NCBI RefSeq assembly: GCF_963668165.1
Contig: NZ_OY764209.1
Span: 930,001-994,000, forward strand
Origin: Marispirochaeta sp.
GTDB lineage: Bacteria > Spirochaetota > Spirochaetia > JC444 > Marispirochaetaceae
Length of the DNA stretch: 64,000 nucleotides
Direction of reading: 5' to 3'
Both the position numbers and the translations under genes were made by a program. Position 1 is the stretch's first letter, and every line of letters begins with the position of its first letter. The notes under the pieces were generated by a model. It was not told the origin of the DNA. It did no database searches and worked only from the letters and a program-made list of their open reading frames with translations. Shown piece after piece: positions 18,785 to 26,769 of the stretch.

Positions 18785-19668
18785 CAATAGTGAACCCATT
18801 TCTTTGAAAGACGGTTCTGCAATAATGTAAAAATCAAAACCACCGCGAATAGAACATACGCGATTGAAGAAGCGTATCCCATCCGGAAGAATTTAAAACC
18901 TGCCTGATAAATATACATGACCAGAGTATTCGTAGCATTTGCGGGCCCTCCCTGGGTCAGAACAGTTGTGAGATCGAAAATCTGAAATGATCCAATTATA
19001 GAAATAACCATCACGAAAAATGTAGTAGGAGAAACAAGGGGCACTGTAATGTGGATGAATTCGTGGAATCCGTTCGCCCCGTCTATACGAGCTGCTTCAT
19101 AGTATGTAGAAGGAATGCCCTGAAGGCCAGCGAGAAAGATAACCATATAGTACCCCAACTCTTTCCATATGGCCACCAGCATAACACTCGGCATAGCCCA
19201 GATTGGCGAAAGAATCCATGGATATGGTCCAAGACCTGCGTAACTGATGATCTTGTTAACATACCCGACAGTAGGATCAAAAAGCGGCTGCCAGATAAGT
19301 GCCACCGATACAGAGGAGGCGACCATCGGAAGGAAAAATAAGGTGCGGAGGATATTCCGTCCACGTATCCGCCGGTTTAACATAGTTGCAAGAACCAGGG
19401 ACAAAACAATATTAATAGGTACCTTTATAAATACATAATATGCGGTGTTTCCAAGGGTTTTCCAGAATACAGGATCATGCACCATATCGATATAATTCTG
19501 GAATCCTGCATAAGTTGGAGGTCCTAAAAGAGTCCAATTCGAGAAACTGATAAAAAAAGACGCAAGGGCAGGACCAACCATGAACATAAGGAATCCGATA
19601 AGATTCGGAAGAAGAAAAAATAATGCCGCTGTTGCGTCCTTCTTTTCACGGACAGTGATTTTTCTCAT
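18784..19668 (-). CDS. Carbohydrate ABC transporter permease, MalF/UgpA type
   Basis: 294-residue inner-membrane permease of the CUT1 family with six predicted TM helices, beginning with FFLLPNLIGFLMFMVGPALASF. It has the EAA motif YYEAARIDGANGFHEFIHITVPLVSP. Partner of the MalG-type permease encoded immediately downstream with a one-nt overlap. Start ATG preceded by AAGG. A 144-nt gap containing a hairpin separates it from the binding-protein gene upstream. Confidence 0.93.
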   Translation of the reverse strand: MRKITVREKKDATAALFFLLPNLIGFLMFMVGPALASFFISFSNWTLLGPPTYAGFQNYIDMVHDPVFWKTLGNTAYYVFIKVPINIVLSLVLATMLNRRIRGRNILRTLFFLPMVASSVSVALIWQPLFDPTVGYVNKIISYAGLGPYPWILSPIWAMPSVMLVAIWKELGYYMVIFLAGLQGIPSTYYEAARIDGANGFHEFIHITVPLVSPTTFFVMVISIIGSFQIFDLTTVLTQGGPANATNTLVMYIYQAGFKFFRMGYASSIAYVLFAVVLIFTLLQNRLSKKWVHY

Positions 19669-19752
19669 ATCAACCTTTTTTGTCGGTTTGTCGAAACAAC
19701 AGGCTAAAGTTGGAGAAATCCATCTTGCCTTTTACCGTAGTCTTAACCGGAG

Positions 19753-19797
19753 AGATGGGAATGTCCATGGATGAATATACGGCATTCCCACCATCTC
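19753..19797 (-). other. Intercistronic hairpin between binding protein and permease genes
   Basis: On the transcribed (-) strand GGAGATGGTGGGAATG is followed by a loop and CATTCCCATCTC, giving a long stem with a three-base bulge and no T-run. Such a hairpin after a binding-protein gene usually protects the upstream mRNA and lowers permease expression. Here it sits in the 144-nt gap between the two genes. Confidence 0.55.
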
Positions 19798-19812
19798 CTT
19801 GATACATTCAAC

Positions 19813-21114
19813 TCAATGTGCACTCTTGTTTAGAATTGCCTGAACACTGGGTGCGATATCCTTCATACCTTTCTCTGCTGTGATTTCTCCAAGAAAGATC
19901 GCCTGAAAGACAGGAGTAAGAAGCTGCTGAACTTCCAACCAACCCGGTCGAAGAGGGAGTAGTCTCCCGTATTTTTTAGAGATCTCCGTCGTATTCTCCG
20001 CGATCTGTTTTGGATACTTAAGGGGGTCTGCATACATCTCCCAGTACTTTTGATCGTCAATAGTAGGCGGAATTCGATGGGCCTTCATGTAGAGCTCTTC
20101 ACCCACACCTTCAGGACCACGAAGAAACTTTAAGAAAGTCCAGGCTTGATCTATTTTTTTGGATTGAGAACTGATGCCGACAATGTTAGATTTGTAGACT
20201 GTAGTTTTCTTGATGCGGCCGTTCGGCAGTGGCCATGCTTCGAACTCTGTACCCTCAACATTCTGTATTGTAAGGATATCGGAAGCTGCTCCGCCCATCA
20301 TAGCCAGTTTATTATTCACGAACCATCGATTCAGTACTGTGTTGCTGGGCGCATTCAGAGCGTCCTGCGGCATGTATCCCTCTCGATAGAGATCAGCAAG
20401 TTTCTGAATTGCTTCGTACGCTTCCGGTTTATCAAAAGCAAAATACGTCATTGAGGGATCGAATAAATCGCCTCCGTTCGCCCATACAAAGGGTAGGATC
20501 GAGGATAGATTCCGAACTGACGTCGCAAACCCAAATTGTTTCTCTGCACCTTCTCCTTTAGTCAGAGTCTTAGTAATTCGGGCAAAGTCCTTCCAATCCC
20601 AGTCCATGGGTGGTAACGGAACCCCCGCATCACGGAACATCTTCAGATTAAGCAGCATATACAAAGGAGCTGTTCCCCAGGGTAAACCGTAGATACCGTC
20701 CGCATAGGTATTTTCCTGAACTCCGAGTGGGTAGTATTTTGACAGGTCAATACCGTCTCTATCAATCAGGTCAGAAATTTCCCGAAGAGCCTTGGCCCGC
20801 ATAAAATCTTGAAAAAAGTAAGAATCAATTCGCACGACATCAGGTGGTACACCGCCCGCCAACAACGTGAGGAGTTTTGTATGATAATCATCATACCCGG
20901 AGACTACAGGTTCGATTTTAATACCCGGATTCTTCGCCTCGAAGATATTTATAATCTCTTCCTCAACGCCAATCGCGTCTGGGTTCCCCCAGAAAGCGTA
21001 CTGAATTGTAGTAGTTGCCTGTTGCTCAGATACTGCCTTTTCATTTTGGGCACCAGCTGACAGTATCGCCGATAAAACTACGACCATCACTACAACAACT
21101 GTAATCTTTTTCAT
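19813..21114 (-). CDS. Sugar ABC transporter substrate-binding protein
   Basis: 433-residue periplasmic solute-binding protein of the family-1 (MalE-like) class. Signal peptide MKKITVVVVMVVVLSAILSA is followed by mature sequence with the typical IQYAFWGNPDAI first strand, VSGYDDYHTKLLTLLAGGVPPDVV and a hinge region. There is no lipobox Cys, so it is probably soluble in the periplasm. The frame is open to 21174, but the ATG at 21114 has AGGGGGA upstream and gives the clean signal. First gene of the operon SBP-permease-permease-yesN-yesM on the - strand. Confidence 0.95.
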   Translation of the reverse strand: MKKITVVVVMVVVLSAILSAGAQNEKAVSEQQATTTIQYAFWGNPDAIGVEEEIINIFEAKNPGIKIEPVVSGYDDYHTKLLTLLAGGVPPDVVRIDSYFFQDFMRAKALREISDLIDRDGIDLSKYYPLGVQENTYADGIYGLPWGTAPLYMLLNLKMFRDAGVPLPPMDWDWKDFARITKTLTKGEGAEKQFGFATSVRNLSSILPFVWANGGDLFDPSMTYFAFDKPEAYEAIQKLADLYREGYMPQDALNAPSNTVLNRWFVNNKLAMMGGAASDILTIQNVEGTEFEAWPLPNGRIKKTTVYKSNIVGISSQSKKIDQAWTFLKFLRGPEGVGEELYMKAHRIPPTIDDQKYWEMYADPLKYPKQIAENTTEISKKYGRLLPLRPGWLEVQQLLTPVFQAIFLGEITAEKGMKDIAPSVQAILNKSAH

Positions 21115-21143
21115 ATTTCCCCCTAATTTATTGTGATACAAAC

Positions 21144-21177
21144 AGTATAAACACGGTTTTTTTGAATAGAACACGGT
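21144..21177 (-). promoter_or_regulatory. Importer promoter with two-turn direct repeat
   Basis: AACACGGT occurs twice in direct orientation (21150-21157 and 21170-21177), exactly 20 bp apart, hence on one face of the helix. On the - strand TATACT (21149-21144) lies just downstream as a -10 box for the binding-protein gene, and the distal repeat falls at the -35 position. This is the expected layout of an AraC-type activator site that replaces a -35 element. The YesN-like regulator is the candidate binder (inference). Confidence 0.6.
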
Positions 21178-21297
21178 GAATTATTGGATCTTTTTGTACG
21201 ATCTTTGGAAGAGCGATAAAAATCTCCATTGACGCCGCCAGCTCCGCATTATATTACGGTATCAGTACGACAAAGAGCCGGAGGGAAGAAACGAAGT

Positions 21298-22371
21298 ATG
21301 AATAAAACTGACGGAATGAACTATGCCCCCAAGGGAAAGCCGAATCCAGTGGTTAAGCGAGACGATTTTTCGTTTGCCGCGATAGGACTCAATCATGGTC
21401 ATATCTATGGTATGTCACAAGGGCTCGTCGATGCGGGTGCCAATGCTGCCTGGGTATACGATCCTGATTCGCACAAAATGGAGCAATTTCAAAAAAGTTT
21501 TCCCGGTATCAGAATCGCCCGGTCTGCAGAGGAAATACTCGAAGATGACTCAGTCAAACTTGTAGCAAGTGCAGCAGTTCCCGCAGATCGATGCAGGATT
21601 GGCCTGCGCACCCTGAATGCCGGGAAGCATTTTATGTCAGACAAACCCCCATTCACGTCCTTAGAGCAATTGGAAGAAGCTAAAAAGTCAGTTCATAAAA
21701 CCGGGCTGCTATGGGGTGTCTGCTACAGTGAACGTGTACAAAATGAATCCGCCGTATATGCTGGCCATTTGATCGGGGAGGGTGTCATCGGCCGCGTGCT
21801 TCAAGTCATCGGACTGGGGCCTCACCGACTCAACAGCCAGTCTCGACCAGACTGGTTTTTCCAACGAGAGAAGTACGGAGGCATTCTCACTGATATCGGC
21901 AGTCATCAGATAGAACAATTCCTTGCTTTCGCTGGTGCCGATAATGCGACAATCGTTTCCAGCAGGGTGGCGAACTACAATCATCCAGAGTACCCTGGAC
22001 TCGACGATTTCGGAGAAGCGAACCTTGTGGCGTCAAACGGAGCGAGTAACTACTTCCGTGTCGACTGGTTCACCCCGGATGGCTTGAGAACCTGGGGAGA
22101 CGGCCGCACTTTCATCCTGGGAACGAAAGGATACATCGAACTGCGGAAATACATTGATATCGCCCGTGATCCAGAAGGCGATCACGTGTATCTTGTTACA
22201 AATGACGGCGAGCAGCATATTCCTGTCCATGGTAAAGTCGGGTTTCCATATTTCGGTCGATTTATTCTGGACTGCTTGAATGGAACCGACCTGGCGATGC
22301 CGCAATCACATGTATTTAAAGCCGCTGAGCTATGTTTGCAAGCTCAACGACAAGCCGTCAGTGACATTTGA
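21298..22371 (+). CDS. Gfo/Idh/MocA family oxidoreductase
   Basis: 357-residue dehydrogenase-like protein. The Rossmann N-terminal domain starts AAIGLNHGHIYGM, with DKPPF in place of the usual EKP. The C-terminal domain has YGGILTDIGSHQIEQFL with a conserved GSHQ. It is only distantly similar to the first oxidoreductase at 14304, so it probably does a different step on the imported substrate. ATG at 21298 with GGAGGGAAG upstream. It is divergent from the importer operon and shares its regulatory region; TTGACG at 21229 is a possible -35. Confidence 0.88.
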   Translation: MNKTDGMNYAPKGKPNPVVKRDDFSFAAIGLNHGHIYGMSQGLVDAGANAAWVYDPDSHKMEQFQKSFPGIRIARSAEEILEDDSVKLVASAAVPADRCRIGLRTLNAGKHFMSDKPPFTSLEQLEEAKKSVHKTGLLWGVCYSERVQNESAVYAGHLIGEGVIGRVLQVIGLGPHRLNSQSRPDWFFQREKYGGILTDIGSHQIEQFLAFAGADNATIVSSRVANYNHPEYPGLDDFGEANLVASNGASNYFRVDWFTPDGLRTWGDGRTFILGTKGYIELRKYIDIARDPEGDHVYLVTNDGEQHIPVHGKVGFPYFGRFILDCLNGTDLAMPQSHVFKAAELCLQAQRQAVSDI

Positions 22372-22448
22372 AAAACGATAGAAGATTTAACGTACTTTTA
22401 TCGAATAATCTGTTAACAGAAAGATCGTCTTCTGAAAATGGGAAGTAT

Positions 22449-23933
22449 CTATTGTCCATTGCACCAGAAGCGCTCGGTAATGATCTTGTCCTCGGTGTAA
22501 AAATTGACAATTGCCTTGCCCTGGGCCTTTATATCGGCGAACTGGGAGTTCTTCATGCCGCCGAAGGGCAGATAAGCCACCGGGGCGGGAATACCGACGT
22601 TGACCCCGATCATGCCGGCCTTGACCTCAATCTTGAACTTCCGGGCAAACCAGCCGTTCTGGGTATAGATGGAGGCGCCGTTGCCGTACTGGTGATCGTT
22701 GATGATGCCGATCGCCTCATCCAGGCTGTCCGCTCTCAGGATCACCACCACGGGTCCGAAGATCTCCGTCGTGTGAATCTGCATCCCCGGTTTAACCTCG
22801 CCGAAGACCGTGGGCCCCACAAAATACCCTTTCTCGTATCCCTTGACTGTAAAATTCCGGCCGTCCAGGAGCAGCTTGGCCCCTTCCTTGACCCCGGTGT
22901 CGATCATCCCCAGGATAAACTCCTTCGCCGTGGCGGAGATTACCGGCCCCATGACCATGCTCTCGTCGGCCACCGCCGGGTCCAGGGGATTTGTGGTAAT
23001 CACCTCTCTTGCCGCGTTAACAAACTCTTCGGTCACTTTCGCGTACGTGTCGTCGCCGACACAGACAATTGCAGAAGCGGCCATACAGCGCTGCCCGGCG
23101 CAGCCGAAGCAGGAGGTAATCATATTCCGGATAACGTCGTTGAGCCGGGCATCCGGCATGACAACCAGGTGGTTCTTGGCGCCCCCCATGGCCTGGAAGC
23201 GTTTACCGTTCTCGGCGCACTTTCTGGCCATCAGCTTGCAGGTCGGAGTGGAGCCCACCAGGGAGACCCCCTGCACCAGGGGATGCTCCATAAAGGCCTC
23301 CGCTACCGTGCGGTCCCCGTTGATCAGGGTAAAGACCCCCGCGGGAAGTCCCGTTTGATCGATCAGCTCCGCGATGAAGTTCATCGTGTTCGGCACCTGT
23401 TTTGACGCCTTAACCACGAAGCTGTTCCCTGTGGCAATGGCATAGGGCAGAAACCAGAAGGGCACCATGGCCGGAAAGTTAAACGGAGCGATCATTCCGA
23501 AGACCCCCATGGGCAGCCGGATAACCTCGCCGTCTATCTCGAAGGAGGCACCGATCAGTTTGTCCCCCTGCTGCAGCACCGGCATGCCGCATGCGACCTC
23601 GACGTTCTCGAAAACCCGCTTCATCTCCGCCCGGGCGTCAGGAAGGGATTTTCCCATTTCCTCCACCAGAATGCGGCTGATCTTCTCTTCGTTTTTCTCC
23701 AGCAGATCCCGCAGCCTGAAGAGATAACTCACCCGCCGGGAGACAGGAATATCCTTCCAGGAAAGATAGGCCTCATGGGCCGTCTCGATAGCCTTGTCGG
23801 TCTCCTCCCGGGAGGTCAGGGGCACCTGGGAGATCACCTCTCCGGTGCTCGGATTCTCCACATCCAGGTAGGATGCTCCGGCGGGGTCGACCCACTTTCC
23901 GTTCACATAGTTCTTGATCTTGCGGACTGCCAT
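22449..23933 (-). CDS. mmsA: CoA-acylating methylmalonate-semialdehyde dehydrogenase
   Basis: 494 residues of the aldehyde dehydrogenase superfamily. Catalytic Cys283 lies in CFGCAGQRCMAAS, and MGGAKNH at 249-255 is typical of the MmsA/IolA branch. This branch oxidises methylmalonate or malonate semialdehyde with CoA to propionyl- or acetyl-CoA (valine or inositol catabolism). The open frame extends to 24098 but the ATG at 23933 has AAGGAGC. A palindrome ATTGTATGACAAT 27 nt upstream and the divergent GntR gene suggest regulation. No other valine or inositol gene lies beside it. Confidence 0.93.
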   Translation of the reverse strand: MAVRKIKNYVNGKWVDPAGASYLDVENPSTGEVISQVPLTSREETDKAIETAHEAYLSWKDIPVSRRVSYLFRLRDLLEKNEEKISRILVEEMGKSLPDARAEMKRVFENVEVACGMPVLQQGDKLIGASFEIDGEVIRLPMGVFGMIAPFNFPAMVPFWFLPYAIATGNSFVVKASKQVPNTMNFIAELIDQTGLPAGVFTLINGDRTVAEAFMEHPLVQGVSLVGSTPTCKLMARKCAENGKRFQAMGGAKNHLVVMPDARLNDVIRNMITSCFGCAGQRCMAASAIVCVGDDTYAKVTEEFVNAAREVITTNPLDPAVADESMVMGPVISATAKEFILGMIDTGVKEGAKLLLDGRNFTVKGYEKGYFVGPTVFGEVKPGMQIHTTEIFGPVVVILRADSLDEAIGIINDHQYGNGASIYTQNGWFARKFKIEVKAGMIGVNVGIPAPVAYLPFGGMKNSQFADIKAQGKAIVNFYTEDKIITERFWCNGQ

Positions 23934-23959
23934 TATCTGCTCCTTGTCATATTTATCAT

Positions 23960-23972
23960 ATTGTATGACAAT
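23960..23972 (-). promoter_or_regulatory. Candidate GntR/FadR-family operator before mmsA
   Basis: ATTGTATGACAAT is a perfect ATTGT-N3-ACAAT palindrome, the shape used by FadR/PdhR-type regulators (GT-N3-AC core). It lies between a TTGACA (- strand, 24001-23996) and the mmsA start. The regulator encoded divergently at 24211 is the likely binder. Confidence 0.55.
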
Positions 23973-24022
23973 AAGATTAAAGAACTCTTGAAGATTGTCA
24001 AGGTATGGCGTAGATTTATTTC

Positions 24023-24181
24023 CGGGCACCTCTAAAAACGTTGTATTTTTACCATAGTCAAGGAGGAAAGATTTTGTAGCGCCCGCATCCTGCACCAAAT
24101 ATTATTTTGGTGCAGGAGAGGACCGCGGGAAATCTTGACGACGAAGGATATGGGGAAAAGAGTAGTTTTTAGAGGTGCCCG
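24023..24181. repeat. MITE-like palindromic element, 159 bp
   Basis: The element is bounded by a perfect 17-bp inverted repeat: CGGGCACCTCTAAAAAC at 24023-24039 and its complement at 24165-24181. Inside is a second, tighter palindrome with arms TCCTGCACCAAA (24088-24099) and TTTGGTGCAGGA (24106-24117), plus shorter nested complementary pieces (AAGATTT/AAATCTT). It has no coding capacity. Structure and size fit a non-autonomous miniature transposable element inserted between mmsA and its regulator. No clear target duplication was identified, and the parent element is not in the window. Confidence 0.65.
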
Positions 24182-24210
24182 TCCAAAAGATCGCCGACGG
24201 AGGCCGCCAC

Positions 24211-24945
24211 GTGGAAAAGACCATTCCTCTGACCTACACCCCTGTCCGCCGACAAACTGTAGTCGGACAGGTTATGGAACAGATAAAAGAGCTTATTGCC
24301 TCAGGAAGACTCAAACCCGGGGATAAAATCCCGACGGAACAGGAGCTGGCGGTCAAATTCGGGGTAGGACGCTCTTCAATCCGGGAAGCGATCAAGGTTT
24401 TTACCTATCTGGGGATCTTTGAATCCCAGACCCGCAAAGGGACCTGTCTGCAGGACCATTCGGGTATCTCGGAAGAGGCACTCACCTGGGCCTTTATTCT
24501 GGGCAGGGATGATTTTCGCAACCTGATGGAGGTCCGCAAAGCCCTGGAGCTGGAAGCCTGGTTCATTCTCTGCAAAGCGGCGAAGGAAGACCCGCGATCA
24601 ATCGATCCAACTGTCGTCTCCCTTGAGAAAGAGATACGCTGTATGAAAACGGCAATAGCAGAGAAGGACGACGTCGAGCTTGTGGAAGCCGATTTCCGTT
24701 TCCACCGCTGTGCTGTGGCTGCCTCCGGGAACAGCCTTTTTTCCAATCTGTTCGACACCCTGAAGTCCTTCACCTGTGAGGAGATAACCCGCTCCAACAT
24801 CCCCCGGAACTACTCTCCCCGCATTGTGGAAGAGCACAGAGAGATGATTGAAGCCCTGAAAACAGGAGACCTCCTGACAATTACCCGCCTCTTCCGGGTA
24901 CACATCGAGAAGGCCATAGGCCGGGTTCTGCGGGAGAACGGGTAA
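24211..24945 (+). CDS. GntR/FadR-family transcriptional regulator
   Basis: 244 residues. The N-terminal winged HTH (GQVMEQIKELIASG, then LAVKFGVGRSSIREAIKVF) is followed by an FCD ligand-binding domain (LMEVRKALELEAWFILC onward, with metal-site histidines such as FRFHRCAV and EEHREMIEAL). The GTG start at 24211 has a perfect GGAGG (24199-24203) seven nt away. The longer frame from 24175 begins inside the MITE terminal repeat and is rejected. Divergent from mmsA and probably its regulator; the ligand is likely an organic acid. Confidence 0.9.
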   Translation: MEKTIPLTYTPVRRQTVVGQVMEQIKELIASGRLKPGDKIPTEQELAVKFGVGRSSIREAIKVFTYLGIFESQTRKGTCLQDHSGISEEALTWAFILGRDDFRNLMEVRKALELEAWFILCKAAKEDPRSIDPTVVSLEKEIRCMKTAIAEKDDVELVEADFRFHRCAVAASGNSLFSNLFDTLKSFTCEEITRSNIPRNYSPRIVEEHREMIEALKTGDLLTITRLFRVHIEKAIGRVLRENG

Positions 24946-24997
24946 GTTTGTGTTTTGGAACAAGAATGGACAGGGTAGGAAGAATTGAGGAGATTTG

Positions 24998-25184
24998 CCA
25001 CAGAGGCACGGAGAACACTGAGTTTTTTTATATTACCTCTGTGAGCTCCGTGAGAAATTCCCTCTCACAAAGCTCACCAAGCCCGCAAAGAAGGAAAGAC
25101 AACTATATATCCGTTTATCTTTCCCCATCCTCCCTATCTTTGTTCCTCTTATCCTCTCCGTGTCCCCGGTATCTCTGTGGTTTT
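24998..25184. repeat. CACAGAG-type dispersed intergenic repeat
   Basis: Between gntR and uraA are several related words: CCACAGAGGCACGGAG near 24999-25014, CCTCTGTGAGCTCCGTGAG at 25036-25054, and CTCCGTGTCCCCGGTATCTCTGTGG near 25156-25180. The last is roughly the inverse of the first. This matches a CACAGAG/CTCTGTG repeat style I recognise from many unrelated environmental bacterial genomes; its function is unknown to me. The rest of the gap holds no gene. Confidence 0.55.
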
Positions 25185-25202
25185 TATTTCCTGAACCAGT
25201 TA

Positions 25203-26534
25203 CTAAACCTCCGGCAGGCTTTCGGCTTCGTCCACCGTGTGCTGTTCTTCGTCGACCTCGTTCAAGGACTGGGGCAGAATAAGATTCAGCACAATACCAA
25301 CAAAGGTAGCCAAAGCCACATCGGCAAGCTCAAAGTTCAGCCCTTCGGTAATGGGAAAGAATATCTTACCGCCGCCGATTCCTATCACCAGGATTACCGA
25401 AGTAATTGTCAGGTTACGTTTACAGGTGTAATCGACACCGCTCTCCACAACCGTACGAATGCCGGCAGAAGCGATAATACCGAAAAGCATCATGCTGATT
25501 CCGCCCATTACCGGTGTCGGGATCGTCTGAATAAGGGCACCTACCTTCTGGATAAAAGAGAGCAGAATGGCGACTACCGCCGCGCCGCCGATAACCCAGA
25601 CTGAGTAGACCCGGCTTATAGCCATGGCACCAATGTTCTCACCGTAGGTCGTATTCGGCGGTCCTCCGAATAGGGATGCCAGGGCAGTTGCAGCGCCGTC
25701 GCCGGCCAGGGTTCGGTGAATCCCCGGATTTTTATAGAAATCCCTTCCCACAACCTTGCTTAAGACCATGGTGTCCCCAAGATGCTCGGCAATGGTGGCC
25801 ATGGAGACCAGCAGGAAAGTCACAATTGGTACAAGGCTGAACTTTGGAAAAGCGAACTTTGCAAAACCGAACCAGCTGGCTTCTGCTACTGGGGTAAAAT
25901 CTATGATGCTGAAGACCGGCAGAAAACTCCCCATAATCAGGGCAAAAAGATAGCCTCCGGCAATTCCTATCAGGATGGGTATGACCGTAAAAAAACCTTT
26001 CAGTACGATCATCGAGACAATAGCTATGCCGAGGGTCACTGCTGCGATCAGGACAAAGCCGGCGTTGTAGCCCTGGGAGGGATCCGCAAAGGGATACATG
26101 GCCATGTTCATGGCGGTTGGCGCAAGTTTGAGTCCGATTACAATAATAACGCTGCCGATAACGACCGGCGGAAGCATCCTGTCCAGCCAGCGCGTCCCTG
26201 CCTGACGGATAATCAGCGCCACAAAAAGGTAGAAAATACCAACACAAAAACCCGCGCCAAGGGCATATTCCACACCGTAGGAGGCACTGACTGCAATCAG
26301 GGGTGCGATGTAGGCAAAAGACGACCCCAGGTAAGTGGGGACTTTTCCTCCGGTTATTGCAATGTACAGCAGGGTACCGATCCCTGAAGTAAAGAGGGCA
26401 ACGGCAGGATTCAATCCTGTAAGAAGTGGAACCAGGACGGTTGCGCTGAACATGGCAAATACATGCTGGAAACTCAGGGGAATCCAGCGGGCTAAGGGCG
26501 GACGCTGTTCTACATCATAAACAGGTTTGGACAT
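25203..26534 (-). CDS. uraA: NCS2 family uracil/xanthine permease
   Basis: 443-residue inner-membrane symporter with about 12-14 TM helices. It carries NCS2 signatures including PTYLGSSFAYIAPL, the substrate-site region SMATIAEHLGDT and the NTTYGENIGAMA segment, which is characteristic of UraA-like proteins. Probably takes up uracil. ATG at 26534 has AAGGAG seven nt upstream; longer readings to 26666 lie in the leader. It is downstream of deoC on the same strand, making a pyrimidine salvage pair, but a terminator-like hairpin lies between them. Confidence 0.9.
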   Translation of the reverse strand: MSKPVYDVEQRPPLARWIPLSFQHVFAMFSATVLVPLLTGLNPAVALFTSGIGTLLYIAITGGKVPTYLGSSFAYIAPLIAVSASYGVEYALGAGFCVGIFYLFVALIIRQAGTRWLDRMLPPVVIGSVIIVIGLKLAPTAMNMAMYPFADPSQGYNAGFVLIAAVTLGIAIVSMIVLKGFFTVIPILIGIAGGYLFALIMGSFLPVFSIIDFTPVAEASWFGFAKFAFPKFSLVPIVTFLLVSMATIAEHLGDTMVLSKVVGRDFYKNPGIHRTLAGDGAATALASLFGGPPNTTYGENIGAMAISRVYSVWVIGGAAVVAILLSFIQKVGALIQTIPTPVMGGISMMLFGIIASAGIRTVVESGVDYTCKRNLTITSVILVIGIGGGKIFFPITEGLNFELADVALATFVGIVLNLILPQSLNEVDEEQHTVDEAESLPEV

Positions 26535-26599
26535 GACGACTCCTTGAACGTATAGTGTTATTACGGACTGGATCAGGGAAGCATGCATTGGGTGCGGAC

Positions 26600-26643
26600 A
26601 AAAAAAAGCTTTCCCGCCGTTTATAACAAACGACAGGAAAGCT
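26600..26643 (-). terminator. Intrinsic terminator/attenuator between deoC and uraA
   Basis: On the - strand AGCTTTCC (26643-26636) pairs with GGAAAGCT (26614-26607), with a further GTTT/AAAC inner stem, and the right arm runs into eight T residues. It may end the deoC transcript, or act as an attenuator in a uraA leader, since it lies 66 nt before the uraA start. Upstream on the same strand lies GGGCCGAGGCTGCC, which loosely recalls a PyrR-binding loop; that part is speculative. Confidence 0.8.
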
Positions 26644-26769
26644 ATCCCCAGGCAGCCTCGGCCCAAAAGACCGGAAACCTATGTAGAATATCCTTACATG
26701 CTTCCATAATCGAGAGCGGTTATACCCGGAAAACAGGTCCCGCGTCAAGTGGAACAGAAGCCCAGGAGA

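Noticed and set aside
22368..23405. 345-codon open frame on + opposite mmsA
   Set aside because: It lies wholly antisense to a well-conserved dehydrogenase and shows no recognisable protein features; it is a high-GC shadow frame.
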